Shown: positions 39,172 to 50,332, counted from the first letter of the stretch. The stretch is DNA of 55,366 nt from Basidiobolus meristosporus CBS 931.73 (GCA_002104905.1 MCFE01000589.1:1-55366), one strand, 5' to 3'. Notes: generated by a model from the letters alone, not told the origin. Translations and numbers: made by a program.

Positions 39172-39837
39172 ATGTTTTGTTCTTTCCCGCCGTGCAACAG
39201 GAACGTCACTGCCTTTGGCAAACGTCTGATGAGCACCACGTCCAATGCCACTCACTACCAAATCTTGGGGGTTCACGAAAAAGCCACTAGGAAAGAAATT
39301 CGCAGGAAATATATCAGTCTTTGTAAGCTGCTTCACCCCGATATTGTTGGGAAAAACAAGGACAGCAACGAGCGTTTTCTGCAGATCAAAAATGCCTACT
39401 CTGTCCTGTCGGACCCACAGCAACGAAAAATCTATGATGACGGAAAGGTGTACTACAACAACTTCGTGAATAATACTCACCATTGGGCACGACACGCTAG
39501 AGCTCAGAATCCGCGGTGGGGGTATGATGCCCGTGTATACGGTCAGCAGACTGCTGGCTACGGAGGTGGTAAACCACTCTACGGCAGCAACAATAAAATA
39601 GCAGCCATCATCCTGGTATTAGTTGGCTTTGCGGGAATCGGGCAGTTTCTTCGCTTTGAAAGGGTCAGCAACCGAGTCAAGAATACCAACATGTTACAGC
39701 ATCAAGCCGCGGCTGATGCATACCACAAAGTACGCACCATGGCAGCAGAGTTAGGGCCAGCTCGCAGGATCGAAATGTTGGTTGAAAGTCATCATAAGAC
39801 CAAGGCCAAGTTGGACGAGTTAAGAAAGAATAAATGA
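39172..39837 (+). CDS. J-domain co-chaperone, probably mitochondrial, with one membrane segment
   Basis: Hsp70 co-chaperone. Single exon, 221 aa. The first ~25 residues are basic, Ser/Thr-rich and lack acids (a mitochondrial presequence is likely). The J domain spans about 28-91 (HYQILGVHEKATRKEIRRKY, then the HPD tripeptide, ending QQRKIYD). A Gly/Tyr-rich linker follows, and one hydrophobic segment lies at about 141-160 (IAAIILVLVGFAGIGQFL). A basic, helical C-terminus (SHHKTKAKLDELRKNK) ends the protein. The layout resembles DNAJC30/DNAJC4-type proteins, but orthology is not certain. Confidence 0.85.
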   Translation: MFCSFPPCNRNVTAFGKRLMSTTSNATHYQILGVHEKATRKEIRRKYISLCKLLHPDIVGKNKDSNERFLQIKNAYSVLSDPQQRKIYDDGKVYYNNFVNNTHHWARHARAQNPRWGYDARVYGQQTAGYGGGKPLYGSNNKIAAIILVLVGFAGIGQFLRFERVSNRVKNTNMLQHQAAADAYHKVRTMAAELGPARRIEMLVESHHKTKAKLDELRKNK

Positions 39838-40550
39838 ATATGTAACACCAAGGTAAAGCCCAGATCGTGTACTAGAATCGCTCAACAATCCATTGTTTTC
39901 TTAGGCTAGACCATCAGAAATAAACAAATTGGTGGTAACATAATCAAGAAGAAAAATTGCAAATGGGCCTACACGCAAGATGCGCCGCAGCAGCGCAAGT
40001 TGATTTGTTAGCTTCAGATAGCGGGATAACTTGATATTCTGTTACGTATGGCAGACGTAGGTGTGCCAGATTGTTGGTTCTGTGATGTGCGAGAGTACTC
40101 GGCAAGTCACAAATTAACAACCTTCGGGTAATTGCGAGTATGGTGGGAGAGTGCAGTAATGATATAATAGATTCATAGATATATTCACATTCCATGATGT
40201 CGCAAATCTGCTCTCCTCGACGTTCCCAATCCGGCAATATAGTGTATTCCTCAATATATCAGCATTTACTTCGGTTTCCCATGATTGTATGCCAATTCCA
40301 TTCTAATTTGGTCATTCATCCACCGCCGCTCTATCTAGATACCTTATTAATATTCCAATGAAATTCTTATTTAAGCAAGAAATGGTTTTGCTGGACGAAA
40401 CTCTAAATTCTTCCCGACCAGAGCCTTTGTCTCACGCTTTATACCTTTGCTCAAGCTCCAAATATTAATATTTTACTTACAGTATATTCTACCTTTTCAC
40501 TATCTGCTTACCACTTAAAATCAGTGCATAGACCTGACTTGACTTGGTAT
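39838..40550. other. Intergenic region before the BED-RNR gene
   Basis: AT-rich, no gene recognised. An in-frame GTG at 40524 extends the next reading frame upstream, but 40551 is the first ATG. Confidence 0.45.
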
Positions 40551-43500
40551 ATGACAATATCTTCACCCACTTATATACAGCTTGATACAGAACTGTTCAA
40601 CAGATCCAGTTCACGCTCGACGTCACTCTCACCCTCCCCGGTTGATACACCTACTGTCCATGCCGGCAGACCGCGGAATGAATTGTGGGAGCATTTTTTG
40701 AAGGGAGAAAGACGGTCTACCACAAACAAATATGATGCACGCTGTCGCTACTGTGTTGAGAGATTAGGCTTTGATATTGTCCGGCCGGTACGCGGCGAAA
40801 AGAAATTCATGGTTGCCCATCTTAAAAAATGCGAGAATGCTCCAGAAACCCTAAGAACAAGGTACCGTGTTGGAGCAGCACAAAGTCCAGATATTTTCAA
40901 CAGGACCGAAGAGAAGGCAACAGAGCTGAAGCAGGAGTTGAATAAACCGTCCACGAAGAAGCGGAAAATCAACAGTCTTTTGGATTCCGAATGGATACCC
41001 ACTACTATTACTTCTCACGTCCTCAACGAGTTTTTTAACTCATATACAACTCAGCTGGAACAGAAGCCCCAGGCATGCAAGTTCCAACTAGCAGAAGGCT
41101 TCCTTTCATACTACAAAGATCGGATTCCCCCATTTGGCTTCAATGGACTTGGTGAAATCATTTACCGCAGAACCTATAGTCGACTCCGAAAAGACGGGGC
41201 CCGAGAACAATGGTAATCATGATTATGCCCCAGCAATCAGCCACGATTTCGCTAATTTCTGGTGTTAATTTAGGTGGCAAACCGTCAAACGAGTCGTTGA
41301 TGGGACGTTCAATATGCAAAGGAAATGGTGCGAGCGCATGAACTCTGGCTGGGATGAGGAGAAGGTATTTGCAAACACTGTTGACTGGCTTCTAGTTCGC
41401 CCCAGGTTTTAAGTCCAATTTCAACAAAGGCGCAGCGCTCTGCTCAAAAGATGTATGAGCGTATTTTCCACATGAAATTCCTTCCTCCAGGAAGAGGTAA
41501 TAATGTTATACTATGATTGGTTTCCAGTTATTTTGAGTTTAACAATGAATTCCAGGTCTCTGGGCTATGGGGTCACCGCTAACCGAAGAGCGAGGGATAT
41601 ATGCGTCGTTAAATAATTGTGGATTTGTTAGCACAGATTGTATGTGGACCAAGGGATCAACACCTAGCAAACCGTTTTCCTTTTTGATGGATGCCTCCAT
41701 GCTGGGGTATGTGTTACACTTGAATCCCAAGACTCGATTCGTTACTTATATTCGTATTAGGGTTGGCGTTGGATTCGACACAAAAGGCGCCGCCATTGCC
41801 AAAGACCAACAGATACTCGTAACTGGCCCTAATCTCGCTCTTTCCCCTTCCACCTTCGTTATCCCTGACTGCCGAGAAGGATGGGTCAAGTCCGTAGAGT
41901 TGCTCATCGACAGTTACTTTGATCCTAACATGAGCGTACAAGTATGACGAGTCTACAGTGCACACTGAATCCACTTTAACATAGTCTAACGCAAGCTTTG
42001 ATGCATTAGGAATTCAAATATCATTGCATACGCCCGGAAGGCACCCCTATCAAAGGATTCGGAGGACAGTCCTCCGGGCCACAGTCCCTGATGGAGCTGC
42101 ATCAGCGCATACGCGAAGCTCTTGACAGGAATATTGGCGCCCCGATCTCTGTAACCACGATTGTAGACATAATGAATTTGATTGGAAAATGCGTCGTCAG
42201 TGGAAACGTAAGTGCGACCCTGATACTCTGTGCTTCGGCAGAGTATCTAACCGTTTCCTGGTCAATATTATTTATATTATATTTACAGGTTAGGCGTAGC
42301 GCAGAAATTGCATTTGGTGACCCATTCGATGAGGAGTACATTGATTTGAAAAATTATGAGGTGAATCCGCATCGTTGTGAATATGGATGGACCAGCAATA
42401 ACTCGGTAGGGTACAGCATCTCATGTATCGTTGTTTCGGTATATTAATCCCGATCCTCGTAGGTGTTTGCCAAGATCGGTATGGACTACCACAACATTTG
42501 CAAGCGCGTGGTCTCCAATGGAGAGCCCGGTTTTTCTTGGCTAGAAAACGCAAAGGACTACGGAAGAATGGGCGACCCCATGGTAATGAGAGATATACCA
42601 TCTACATTATCCTGCATATCACTTACCATTCCCATTACCAGACAAAGCGAGACTATCGTGCTCAAGGCGGCAACCCATGCCTTGAACAGACTTTGGAATC
42701 CTTTGAGCTTTGCTGCCTTGTAGAGGTTTTCCCCAATAATCATTCTTCAATGGAGGATTTTCTGGGAACGTTGGAATCGGCATTTCTTTATGCAAAGACA
42801 GTCACTCTTGGAACAACACATTGGCCAGAGAGCAACAGAGTGATGATGAGAAATCGGCGAATCGGGACTGGGTTAAGTGGCATTGCACAATTTATTAGCA
42901 AAAAAGGCACGCCCCAACGTTCTGTACATATTGCGCGCTACAAAGCTGTTAACCATATGACATGACTTGCAGGGATTGAAGAGCTCCGGATATGGTGTGA
43001 GAGTGGATATAAGCATCTTTCAGAAGTGGATAAGCAGTAAGTATCCATACATCGGTGGTGCATTCTATTAACAACCATACTAAATTGCTATCTTGTTTTA
43101 GGCTGTGTGAATGGTTGTGCATCCCCCAATCAATCAAGATTAGCACAGTTAAACCGAGTGGAACTGTATCTCTTCTAGCCGGAGGTACGTTATTAACTTT
43201 CTTTACATATCTCAATTCCATGAACCTCATCCTCATTCATGGTTGTAGCGACCCCTGGATTACATTATCCAGAAAGTAGATTTTGTATTCGTCGTGTGCG
43301 CCTGTCTAAACTGTCTGAAATGGTAGACCCTTTCAGAGAGGCGGGATACAGAATAGAACCTGACGTTGGTAAGTATATATAATCGACACGCTCCAACTTT
43401 CTAATATACAAGTCTAATCCTTACTCAAATTGCGATCTTGAAGTCGATCCCAATACACTGGTAATAGAAATTCCTATTGATCATGGTGAAGGAGTGAGAT

Positions 43501-43988
43501 CTCTAGCCGAAGTAACAATGTGGGAGCAACTCTCCTTGGCAGCCTTTATGCAGAAATATTGGTCCGATAACCAGGTCTCATGCACCATCACATTCGATCC
43601 TGAGTCTGAGGGGCCTCAACTGAAGCATGCGCTTAATTTCTTTCAGTATCAATTGAAAGGAGTTTCATTCTTGCCCAGGATCGCGATGGGCGCTTATTCC
43701 CAGATGCCGTACGAAGCCATATCTGAAATGAAGTATTATCAACTAACTTCAAGTATAACCAGACCAGGTCCAAAAAGTCCCAGTTTGACACGCCTGTTAC
43801 TAAATCCACAGTGCTTGACTGCACCTGATCTTCGGAATGTCGAAGGAGATACCACTGTCGACCCAGAAATCGAGAGGTTTTGTGATTGGAGTCCATACAT
43901 GCTCGAAACTACCTGTCCTGGCACAGGGTTGGTAATGAATGTCAACGGGCTTGAAGAACATAGATTACCCACAAATACTAGATTTTAG
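40551..43988 (+). CDS. BED zinc finger fused to adenosylcobalamin-dependent (class II) ribonucleotide reductase
   Basis: Monomeric class II RNR: makes deoxyribonucleotides with a thiyl radical started by B12 coenzyme. Exons: 40551-41212, 41274-41364, 41430-41496, 41556-41706, 41761-41941, 42010-42207, 42289-42405, 42463-42582, 42642-42918, 42973-43036, 43102-43184, 43249-43368 and 43444-43988; 891 aa. Residues 38-100 are a BED-type finger (C65-x2-C68, H90-x3-C94), followed by KKRK (136-139), a possible nuclear signal. RNR sequence starts near 178 (YRRTYSRLRKDG, VKRVVDGTF). Active-site residues match Lactobacillus leichmannii RTPR: Cys295 (NNCGFV, C119), N540-P-C542-L-E544 (N406/C408/E410) and Cys553 (C419 at the same 11-residue spacing). 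VKPSGTVSLLAG is conserved. The C-terminal cysteines (857, 868) are spaced C-x10-C, not C-x4-C. Finger and RNR start share exon 1. Confidence 0.93.
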
Positions 43989-44457
43989 AATGTACTCTAC
44001 CCTACTCGATACTGAATTACTAGAAAACGACCGATTTTGGAGCAGTAATATCTTTCAAAGGATACCAAAAACCTCGATACCTCTAAATGAGGGATTGTAT
44101 GAGGAATTGTGATATTTTACCGCAATTCGTACGCATTCCACTGTACATTTCGTCAATATTCTGTCATTAAATATTTGGATTTACCCTGATTTGTAATAGT
44201 AGCACTTGAAAGTACCCAATTGCCCGTTCATAGCATGTATAATTCCCACCTATTATCTTGCATTGATTCTTTTTTTTAGAAAGGGGACCAGGTTTTTTTG
44301 TAGAATAGCTGCGTTCAATGAGGGGAAGGTGATCAAATTTTACGCGCTTCACCCACTTCCGGTTCAGCGGAGTAAAGTGAAATACTATTTATACACATAT
44401 TACTCACACCCACGCCCGCACCCGCACTTACCTCATCAAATAATAGACCCAACTAAT
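43989..44457. other. Intergenic region upstream of the acidic orphan
   Basis: AT-rich. CTATTTATAC near 44384 may be a weak TATA element for the next gene, ~70 bp before its ATG. No gene. Confidence 0.4.
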
Positions 44458-44940
44458 ATGGCTTTAGACGATCGCACAAAGGCTCTACTCTCCACTTTCT
44501 TGCTGTTGTGGATGAAGAATAACGAGCTGATCTGCAATCAAACCTATGTTGATTCCTCGAGCGATTCGGAAAGCGACTTCTCCACCGATTATTCAGACGA
44601 CGAGGTGGCTAGCGTGGAGGATCTATCTGACACCGAGGAGAAGTTATTCGAGGAGTACCGCAGTCTACAGGAGCAGCACAAGAAAATGGAACAAAAGGCC
44701 CGTTTAGCCCAAGAGCTAGAAGCAGCACAGAACGCCGAAATCAAGATCGAAACCGAAACTGAAACCAACCACCAACTACTAGAGGAGAAGGTGGTTCAGG
44801 AGGGTGAGGGAGGGGGTCAGGGCGAGGAAGATGCAGCCAACGCCAGTGTCCTTCAAAAGCGGAGTATGCTTCTAGATGAAGAGGACTACGACGAGCCGCT
44901 GGAGAGTGAAACCAAGAAAAGAAGAATGGAACTCCTCTAG
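44458..44940 (+). CDS. Acidic coiled-coil orphan protein (160 aa)
   Basis: I do not recognise the family. The protein begins MALDDRTKALLSTFLLLWMK, a short hydrophobic helix, then has a Ser/Asp/Glu-rich acidic tract (DSSSDSESDFSTDYSDDE) with casein-kinase-2-like sites. A charged helix (about 75-110, EEKLFEEYRSLQEQHKKMEQ) looks like a coiled coil. A Glu/Gly-rich section and a basic end (KKRRMELL, possibly nuclear) close the protein. The open frame extends upstream to 44206 without a conserved start, so 44458 was chosen as the first well-placed ATG. Codon composition is protein-like. Confidence 0.6.
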   Translation: MALDDRTKALLSTFLLLWMKNNELICNQTYVDSSSDSESDFSTDYSDDEVASVEDLSDTEEKLFEEYRSLQEQHKKMEQKARLAQELEAAQNAEIKIETETETNHQLLEEKVVQEGEGGGQGEEDAANASVLQKRSMLLDEEDYDEPLESETKKRRMELL

Positions 44941-45516
44941 ACCTTGCGTATGGCTCATACCCACTGCCCTGAAGTGCGCATAGAACTAGTTTTGTGCAGA
45001 AACATTTTTCCAACCAATTTCCTTGAATTCGTCTCTTCTCCATCCACACACCGGATTGTTTATCGCGTCTGTACATTCCTAACCTGGTACCACACTTTCT
45101 ACGCCGAGATGGTGGTGAGTACGGATTTGGTGGGGGTATCAATATTATTGACATGGTCTTTTGTATTCTCTCTTCGACAGAAATCTACCTTCTGTGTAAT
45201 ATAAACCAGTATTTTTATGAATGCAAAACCAAGCTTGATTTACTAACCCTAAGAAGAACGGGTGCTCTGACTGGTGGGATTTGTTGGATTCGTGAATCAC
45301 GTTCATGTTCTGGCCGAGGGGCTGTTCAATAGTCGCCCGTTACTATAACAAAATACTGGTTTGATGAAATCGAAATTTCCATGTAGAATTGAGGGATGAG
45401 TGGAGATAAATTAGTTCATAAATAAATCCCTTGGCTTGTCAACTTGATTGAACTTGTTGGTCCTCAGTCGCTTTTGTCAAGGAACGCACCCATCTGTTTT
45501 GAGAGTTGCCTTTACT
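44941..45516. other. Intergenic region with no recognised gene
   Basis: A 86-codon open frame at 44944-45204 has no family resemblance. AAATAAATCCC near 45420 is unassigned. Confidence 0.35.
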
Positions 45517-46450
45517 ATGGAGCTCCCACATATTGGCAAGAACTGCGCACTAAACGACTGTCATCAATTAGGTAAGTCTTTGAGTACTATGCGCGTCTTC
45601 GAACATCCCATTCACGGTCAAATTCGTTGGAGCCAGACTTTTTACCGTACAAGTGTCATTTGTGTAAACGCGACTTCTGGTAACTTCATTAGAGAAAGCT
45701 CGTCTCTTTCAATTGGTTGCTTATTACTGTTTGCGACTACCGATGGAAGTCAGGATCATTGGAGACCTGAAAACCATCAGTGTCAGTACGAATCGGAGGT
45801 TAGCGATGTGAGGGTTCCGGTTTGCCCACTGTGTGCCAAGCCCGTGCCGGTGAACAAGGGAGAGAATCCCAATCGACGGGTAGCTTGAACGCTTCTATGG
45901 ATTCACTAGCCCCTATACTAACCACTTCCCAAGATTGACGAGCATATTAGAAAGGGATGCATAGAGCCAGCTACCACTACAGACAGGTCACCAGCCTACA
46001 AGAATGTATGCTCTTACCGTACATGTAAAACCAAGGTGCTAGTTTCGGCAAAGTGTCCCTCCTGCCATAAGCAGTACTGTTTGAAGCATCGCTTTGAAAC
46101 CGATCACGATTGCACCAAAGACGCCAAAACCGGAGGTACAGTATCCAGCATCCAAGTGCAATCATACTGAAGTGGATATCTTATCTTACATCTCATAGGC
46201 ACTAGTAAGGCACCCAAGCGGGCACTATTTCACGGGTACTTGAGTCTTGCAAAAGCCCATTTTTCTGAGCTGCGTTAACCACCAAACCTCCACTCAATAT
46301 TAGGACAAAATCTGGCCAGCCATCTAGCCAGCCCAATCCACGTCAAGAGGTAGGGGATTTGGCACTTGCGTATTTAGGCATTCACTCACTCTTCATATTT
46401 AGCACCAAAAACCCGGGAAAGCCAAGAACAAAGGGTGTATCATCAGCTAA
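45517..46450 (+). CDS. AN1-type zinc-finger protein with C-terminal CaaX box (ZFAND2/AIRAPL-like)
   Basis: Ubiquitin-proteasome stress factor; animal ZFAND2A/B bind the proteasome and p97. Seven exons: 45517-45571, 45637-45679, 45750-45879, 45934-46135, 46199-46235, 46304-46349 and 46403-46450; 186 aa. The first AN1 finger is MELPHIGKNCALNDCHQLDF followed by LPYKCHLCKRDFC; then VPVCPLCAKPVP. The second AN1 finger has CSYRTCKTK, CPSCHKQYC and HRFETDHDC. The C-terminus is KNKGCIIS, a CaaX motif (Cys183, X = Ser, farnesyl-type). Animal ZFAND2B/AIRAPL is prenylated in the same way, so this looks like the membrane-attached form. There are no ubiquitin-interacting motifs visible, unlike AIRAPL. Confidence 0.9.
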
Positions 46451-46687
46451 TATTCTCATTCCATTATATTACAATCACGCATACATTAATCAATTTTGTC
46501 AACGTTAATAAACCCATTTCAACTCGCAACTCGCAACTCGCATCACTGATCGCAGAATATTCGAGGTAGAAGGAAACGTTGATTTTAGGCAACGCGCTAA
46601 TCCAAGGATTGGCCATCCATATCTCGGATTGTCTTTATCTCGGTGCCTGGAATAAACTTTTTCGATGAAAGAAAACATTGGAAAACC

Positions 46688-46695
46688 TATAAAAG
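46688..46695 (+). promoter_or_regulatory. TATA box of the GPI-type protein gene
   Basis: TATAAAAG, 44 bp before the ATG at 46732. It argues against the closer upstream ATGs at 46705 and 46708. Confidence 0.6.
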
Positions 46696-46731
46696 GTTGC
46701 ACACATGATGGGGATTACTTTTCCTACAAAC

Positions 46732-47347
46732 ATGAAGGGTATCTTGAACTACTCGCTGCTATTCGCCATCTCTGCTCTTGCTGTGAATTGCGAGACCACC
46801 ACGCCCAGTGCCTCCTCGTCCAGCGTTCACACCACAGCTAGTAATATTATCGTTTAACTTTTCTTGCCTGGAAGTTACTAACATTGCGTTGACAGCCCCG
46901 GTAGCACAGTCCAAATACGAAAAGTGTGTTCAGGAGAGACATTGCACACCAGGTGATGTTAACTGCTTAGCTATATGTGTTGGCGTGCCCAACCCTAGCA
47001 AGGAGCAGACCATCAAGACAACTGAATGTGTCGCCAAGTGTGATAAAAATGACGTCGCACAATATAAAATATGCGTACACAACTGCATAGAAAGTAATTT
47101 CATGGCCAACAACTTGGGCAATTCGTCATCTAGCTCGACTGCTGCTACCCAGTCCAGCGATAGTACCAGCTCTGGCCACTCCAGTGCTTCCTCTTCCTCT
47201 TCCTCTTCCACTGCGCCAAGCAGTAGCCCCAGCAGCTCCGATAAAGATAAGGAAGATAAAGATCACAAGAGCGGCTCGGCTCCAGGTCTCATGATCCCTA
47301 CCATGGCCATTCTAGGTGCTTTGAGCGTTGCCCTGGCAATGATCTAA
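46732..47347 (+). CDS. Secreted Cys- and Ser-rich protein, probably GPI-anchored
   Basis: Exons 46732-46840 and 46896-47347 give 186 aa. A signal peptide (MKGILNYSLLFAISALAVNC) is followed by a Ser/Thr stretch and a compact eight-cysteine domain with spacing C-x5-C-x6-C-x3-C-x16-C-x3-C-x10-C-x3-C (three C-x3-C pairs). Next comes a ~50-residue Ser-rich, probably O-glycosylated region, a charged DKEDKDHKSGS patch and a hydrophobic C-terminal tail (LMIPTMAILGALSVALAMI). That end is typical of a GPI signal with small residues before it. The cysteine pattern is not the CFEM spacing I know. Probable cell-surface protein; function unknown. Start chosen by the TATA position. Confidence 0.8.
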
Positions 47348-48640
47348 GTTGAACCCTGCACTCTACACATTCAATTGATTGATAATAAACTGCGTTAACA
47401 AATGATGCTCTCACTGTATAAAAGTCACAATTAGCTTCCCTATAGTAGTGTTAAAGGAGACATGGGCAGTTAATCTAGTAGCCAAGAAGAAATTATGTGC
47501 GATGGATATAGCACCTGGATGAACACAAGTGGCTTAGTACTTTTCACTTAATATGTATGGTATTACATTGCAGAAGGTCATGGAAAGATATATGTAAAGT
47601 CTGGGAACTCAAAATTCTTAGTTGTCAAAGTGTATAATCGTAATATATGAGTCAGTCGGTGGTGCTAATCATTTGCAACGTTGTGCATTATATTATCATT
47701 CTTCCCTACAAAAAATAGCAAATTCCATTGGGAACAACGCGAGGCTTAAAAGGTATGATTTGCTCCAGTATCCTTGCTGGTGATATTTATTTTGAATGGT
47801 AGCCAATAAGGTTAAATGTATACCAGTACACCTAGACATATCAATATTCTATTTTTGCCTAGAAATATCATACTGCTGCACTTAGAGCATATTGAGGATA
47901 TAAAATATGTAATCACTGTTTGGTAATGAAAGTTATAGGGGAGTTCGAAACTCCTTCAATAGAGGCACCCCAGCCTAACATAATGTTCCATCCTAATTCA
48001 TAATCATTGGTATGGCTAATTTCTGGTGACTCATTTCCCTGATATAGTAGCGGACGATGCTACGTTGGGTGGATGATTAACTGTAAACCACGTTGACCGT
48101 GTCTTACCTCCACTTATCGACCGAAGTGATACAATCGTTTCTTCCGAGACTCCTAATTTACGAAAGTTATGAATGGTTATAAAAGGTAGTACAAAGCCGT
48201 ATGGGGTTAGAATTTTATCTCTTTGCTTGCTATTTAGAACAAACGTGTTATTTGTTGGTTCACCAGTAAACTGATTCATTTTATTTTGGTCTGTTGTCAT
48301 TGATTATTATTCCCTGAATCTTCATTGCATTTGAGTATACCGTCTACAAAAACTTCTCTCTCCAGCTTTATGGTACCATTGCTAACATTGGTATTTAGCC
48401 TCATTATCATTGATGCCTGTCGACGATCATAAATACTCTATAAATTCAAGGTAAGTTTCAATAATTTCCTCCAGTTCTCCAGAATACTTCCGCTACTTCC
48501 CAAATCTTACTAACCCAAATTTCCAGGATACTGAAAGTATGTGTTTCGATTTCTCAATGTTGACACTGCGAAGTTAGTAATGTGCTGATTCAAATAACCG
48601 AAGCAACATCAAATAGGTGATTTATTCAAGAACATCCTAA
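47348..48640. other. AT-rich intergenic region with one doubtful short reading frame
   Basis: On the minus strand, 48300-48031 is an 89-codon frame (MTTDQNKMNQFTGEPTNNTF at its start) with protein-like composition and an internal GTAAGACA donor-like site, but no known domain. It might be an exon of an unrecognised gene. The rest shows nothing. Confidence 0.3.
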
Positions 48641-50286
48641 TCAGCAAGCGCCGAGATCAGTCCAAACATTTTGACTGTTGCTGCCAGGAGTATCATTCTG
48701 AGTCCACCATTTGGCTTGCCAAAGGTGCCCCTTATACACAACCTTTTGTGCTCCATTGTACGCGGTAGCTGCACTCCAATCAGCAACACCGCCACAAATT
48801 CCGGGAGCTGAGGTGGGACTAGGTGACCCAGAAGTGGAGGCAATGCTGGAGGTAGCAGATGGGACAGTAGAGGTCTTGCTGGTGACGGTCGTAGTAGGGC
48901 GTACGGTGGATGTGGGTACTGGTGGAACGCTAGGTGATGGGCATCCTGAACCGGTGCAGCGGACTCCTTGCAGAACATTGAGAAGCTCATCGTTGGAGTC
49001 ATGACTCATATCCCAGTACATCACACCACGAAGACCAGATTGCCTAGTGTAGTCAACCTTGATCTTGAGAGATTGAGGATCATCATAGGAAATGAATCGC
49101 TTGTCACTGGCTCTGAACAACCAGGGAGTCTGAGTGGTGTTGTCCCAGTAACGACTCCAACCACTGGCGGGAGTATTGGGGCCAGATTGGAGAATATCGC
49201 TGCGGATGGACTTCCACTTCCAGATGCCAGAGTAGAATGTCCCTTCGTTACAGAAGGAGTTGGGCTCATTGGCATCATACGAGTCACCCTTTGGTGTCAC
49301 ACTATCCTTCGCAGCATACATATTCCCAGGACTGGAGTTCATATCCACAGTGGCGGTCAGTGAACGACCATAGAACGCCATTCCCATGACAAGCTTGTTG
49401 GCTGGCCATTTGGCTCCGAGCCAATCATTGACAGCTTGGCGGAAAGAGTAGGCATCCCCACCCTTCGCGGTATCATAATCAAATGGAGCATTAGGCCCAG
49501 TGGTGGCTGACCATGAGCCCATGATGTCGTATGCCATGACATTGATGTAGTCAAAGTACTGAGCATAAGCGGACACATCGGCCATTGGCTTACCATCCAC
49601 ACCATCGAATGGTTGAACTCTCACGGCAGCGGTCAATAGCTTGTGTTCATTGGGGAATTCCGCATCAAGAGCAGCTCTGAGCTCTTTGAGAAGAATGAGG
49701 TAGTTGGCACTGTCGTTCTTGTCAACGACGTTACAGATAGCTGCACTTCTACCAGGATACTCCCAATCGATGTCAATTCCATCAAGATCCCAGCCATCTG
49801 GGTTCTCATCGTATTCGGGTTTTGTGTTTTTGCGCACGAAGACAAGTGCATTGTTGATAAACTTCTTACGCAATGCTGCATCTCGTACAATGGTGGAGAA
49901 TGTCTGACTGCCAGTCCAGCCGCCCAATGACATCAGTGTCTTGACACCTTTTGCACTGGCAAGCTGCTTCAGCTTGCGGATTCTAGTGCCATCGTAATAC
50001 CTATCGATGGTGATGGTAGTTGGATCACCAGTCTTTGTAGTCAATACACCAAAGCCTTGAGGGATAATTAGCAAAGCTGTCCCGATGAATCGATTATGGG
50101 TGAGATTCACGAATACTGACCGTAGTTGATATGGGTGACTTTGTCCAAGCTCAGCTGTTCAGGTTCAACTTTGCCCCATGGAACGTAGTAGCCTACAACC
50201 ACTTTATCATCAGCCGCCAAACTCTCTAAAGGAGCAAAAAGTATAGCAGCAGAGATTGTTGAGATTAGGAGAATATTAAGCTTCAT
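48641..50286 (-). CDS. Secreted GH18 chitinase with C-terminal CBM5/12 chitin-binding module
   Basis: Retaining endo- or exochitinase acting on cell-wall or environmental chitin. Exons 50286-50121 and 50055-48641 give 526 aa. A signal peptide (LNILLISTISAAILFA) precedes the catalytic TIM barrel. KTLMSLGGW is the conserved SxGG block and DGIDIDWE (147-154) the catalytic DxxDxDxE with acid/base Glu154. NVMAYDIMGSW and GVMYWDMSHD are further GH18 signatures. A Ser/Thr/Pro linker (about 410-475) leads to a C-terminal CBM5/12-like module (WSAATAYNGAQKVVYKG, then LWQAKWWTQNDTPGS). TATATAA (50339-50333) lies 47 bp upstream. This modular design is bacterial-like and is also common in early-diverging fungi. 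Confidence 0.95.
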
Positions 50287-50332
50287 GATAAGCTCGCTTC
50301 GATGATTTCACTCGGTTTGCAAATACGATGAT

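Noticed and set aside
40524-40550. GTG start for the BED-RNR
   Set aside because: Nuclear genes start at ATG; the first ATG in frame is 40551.
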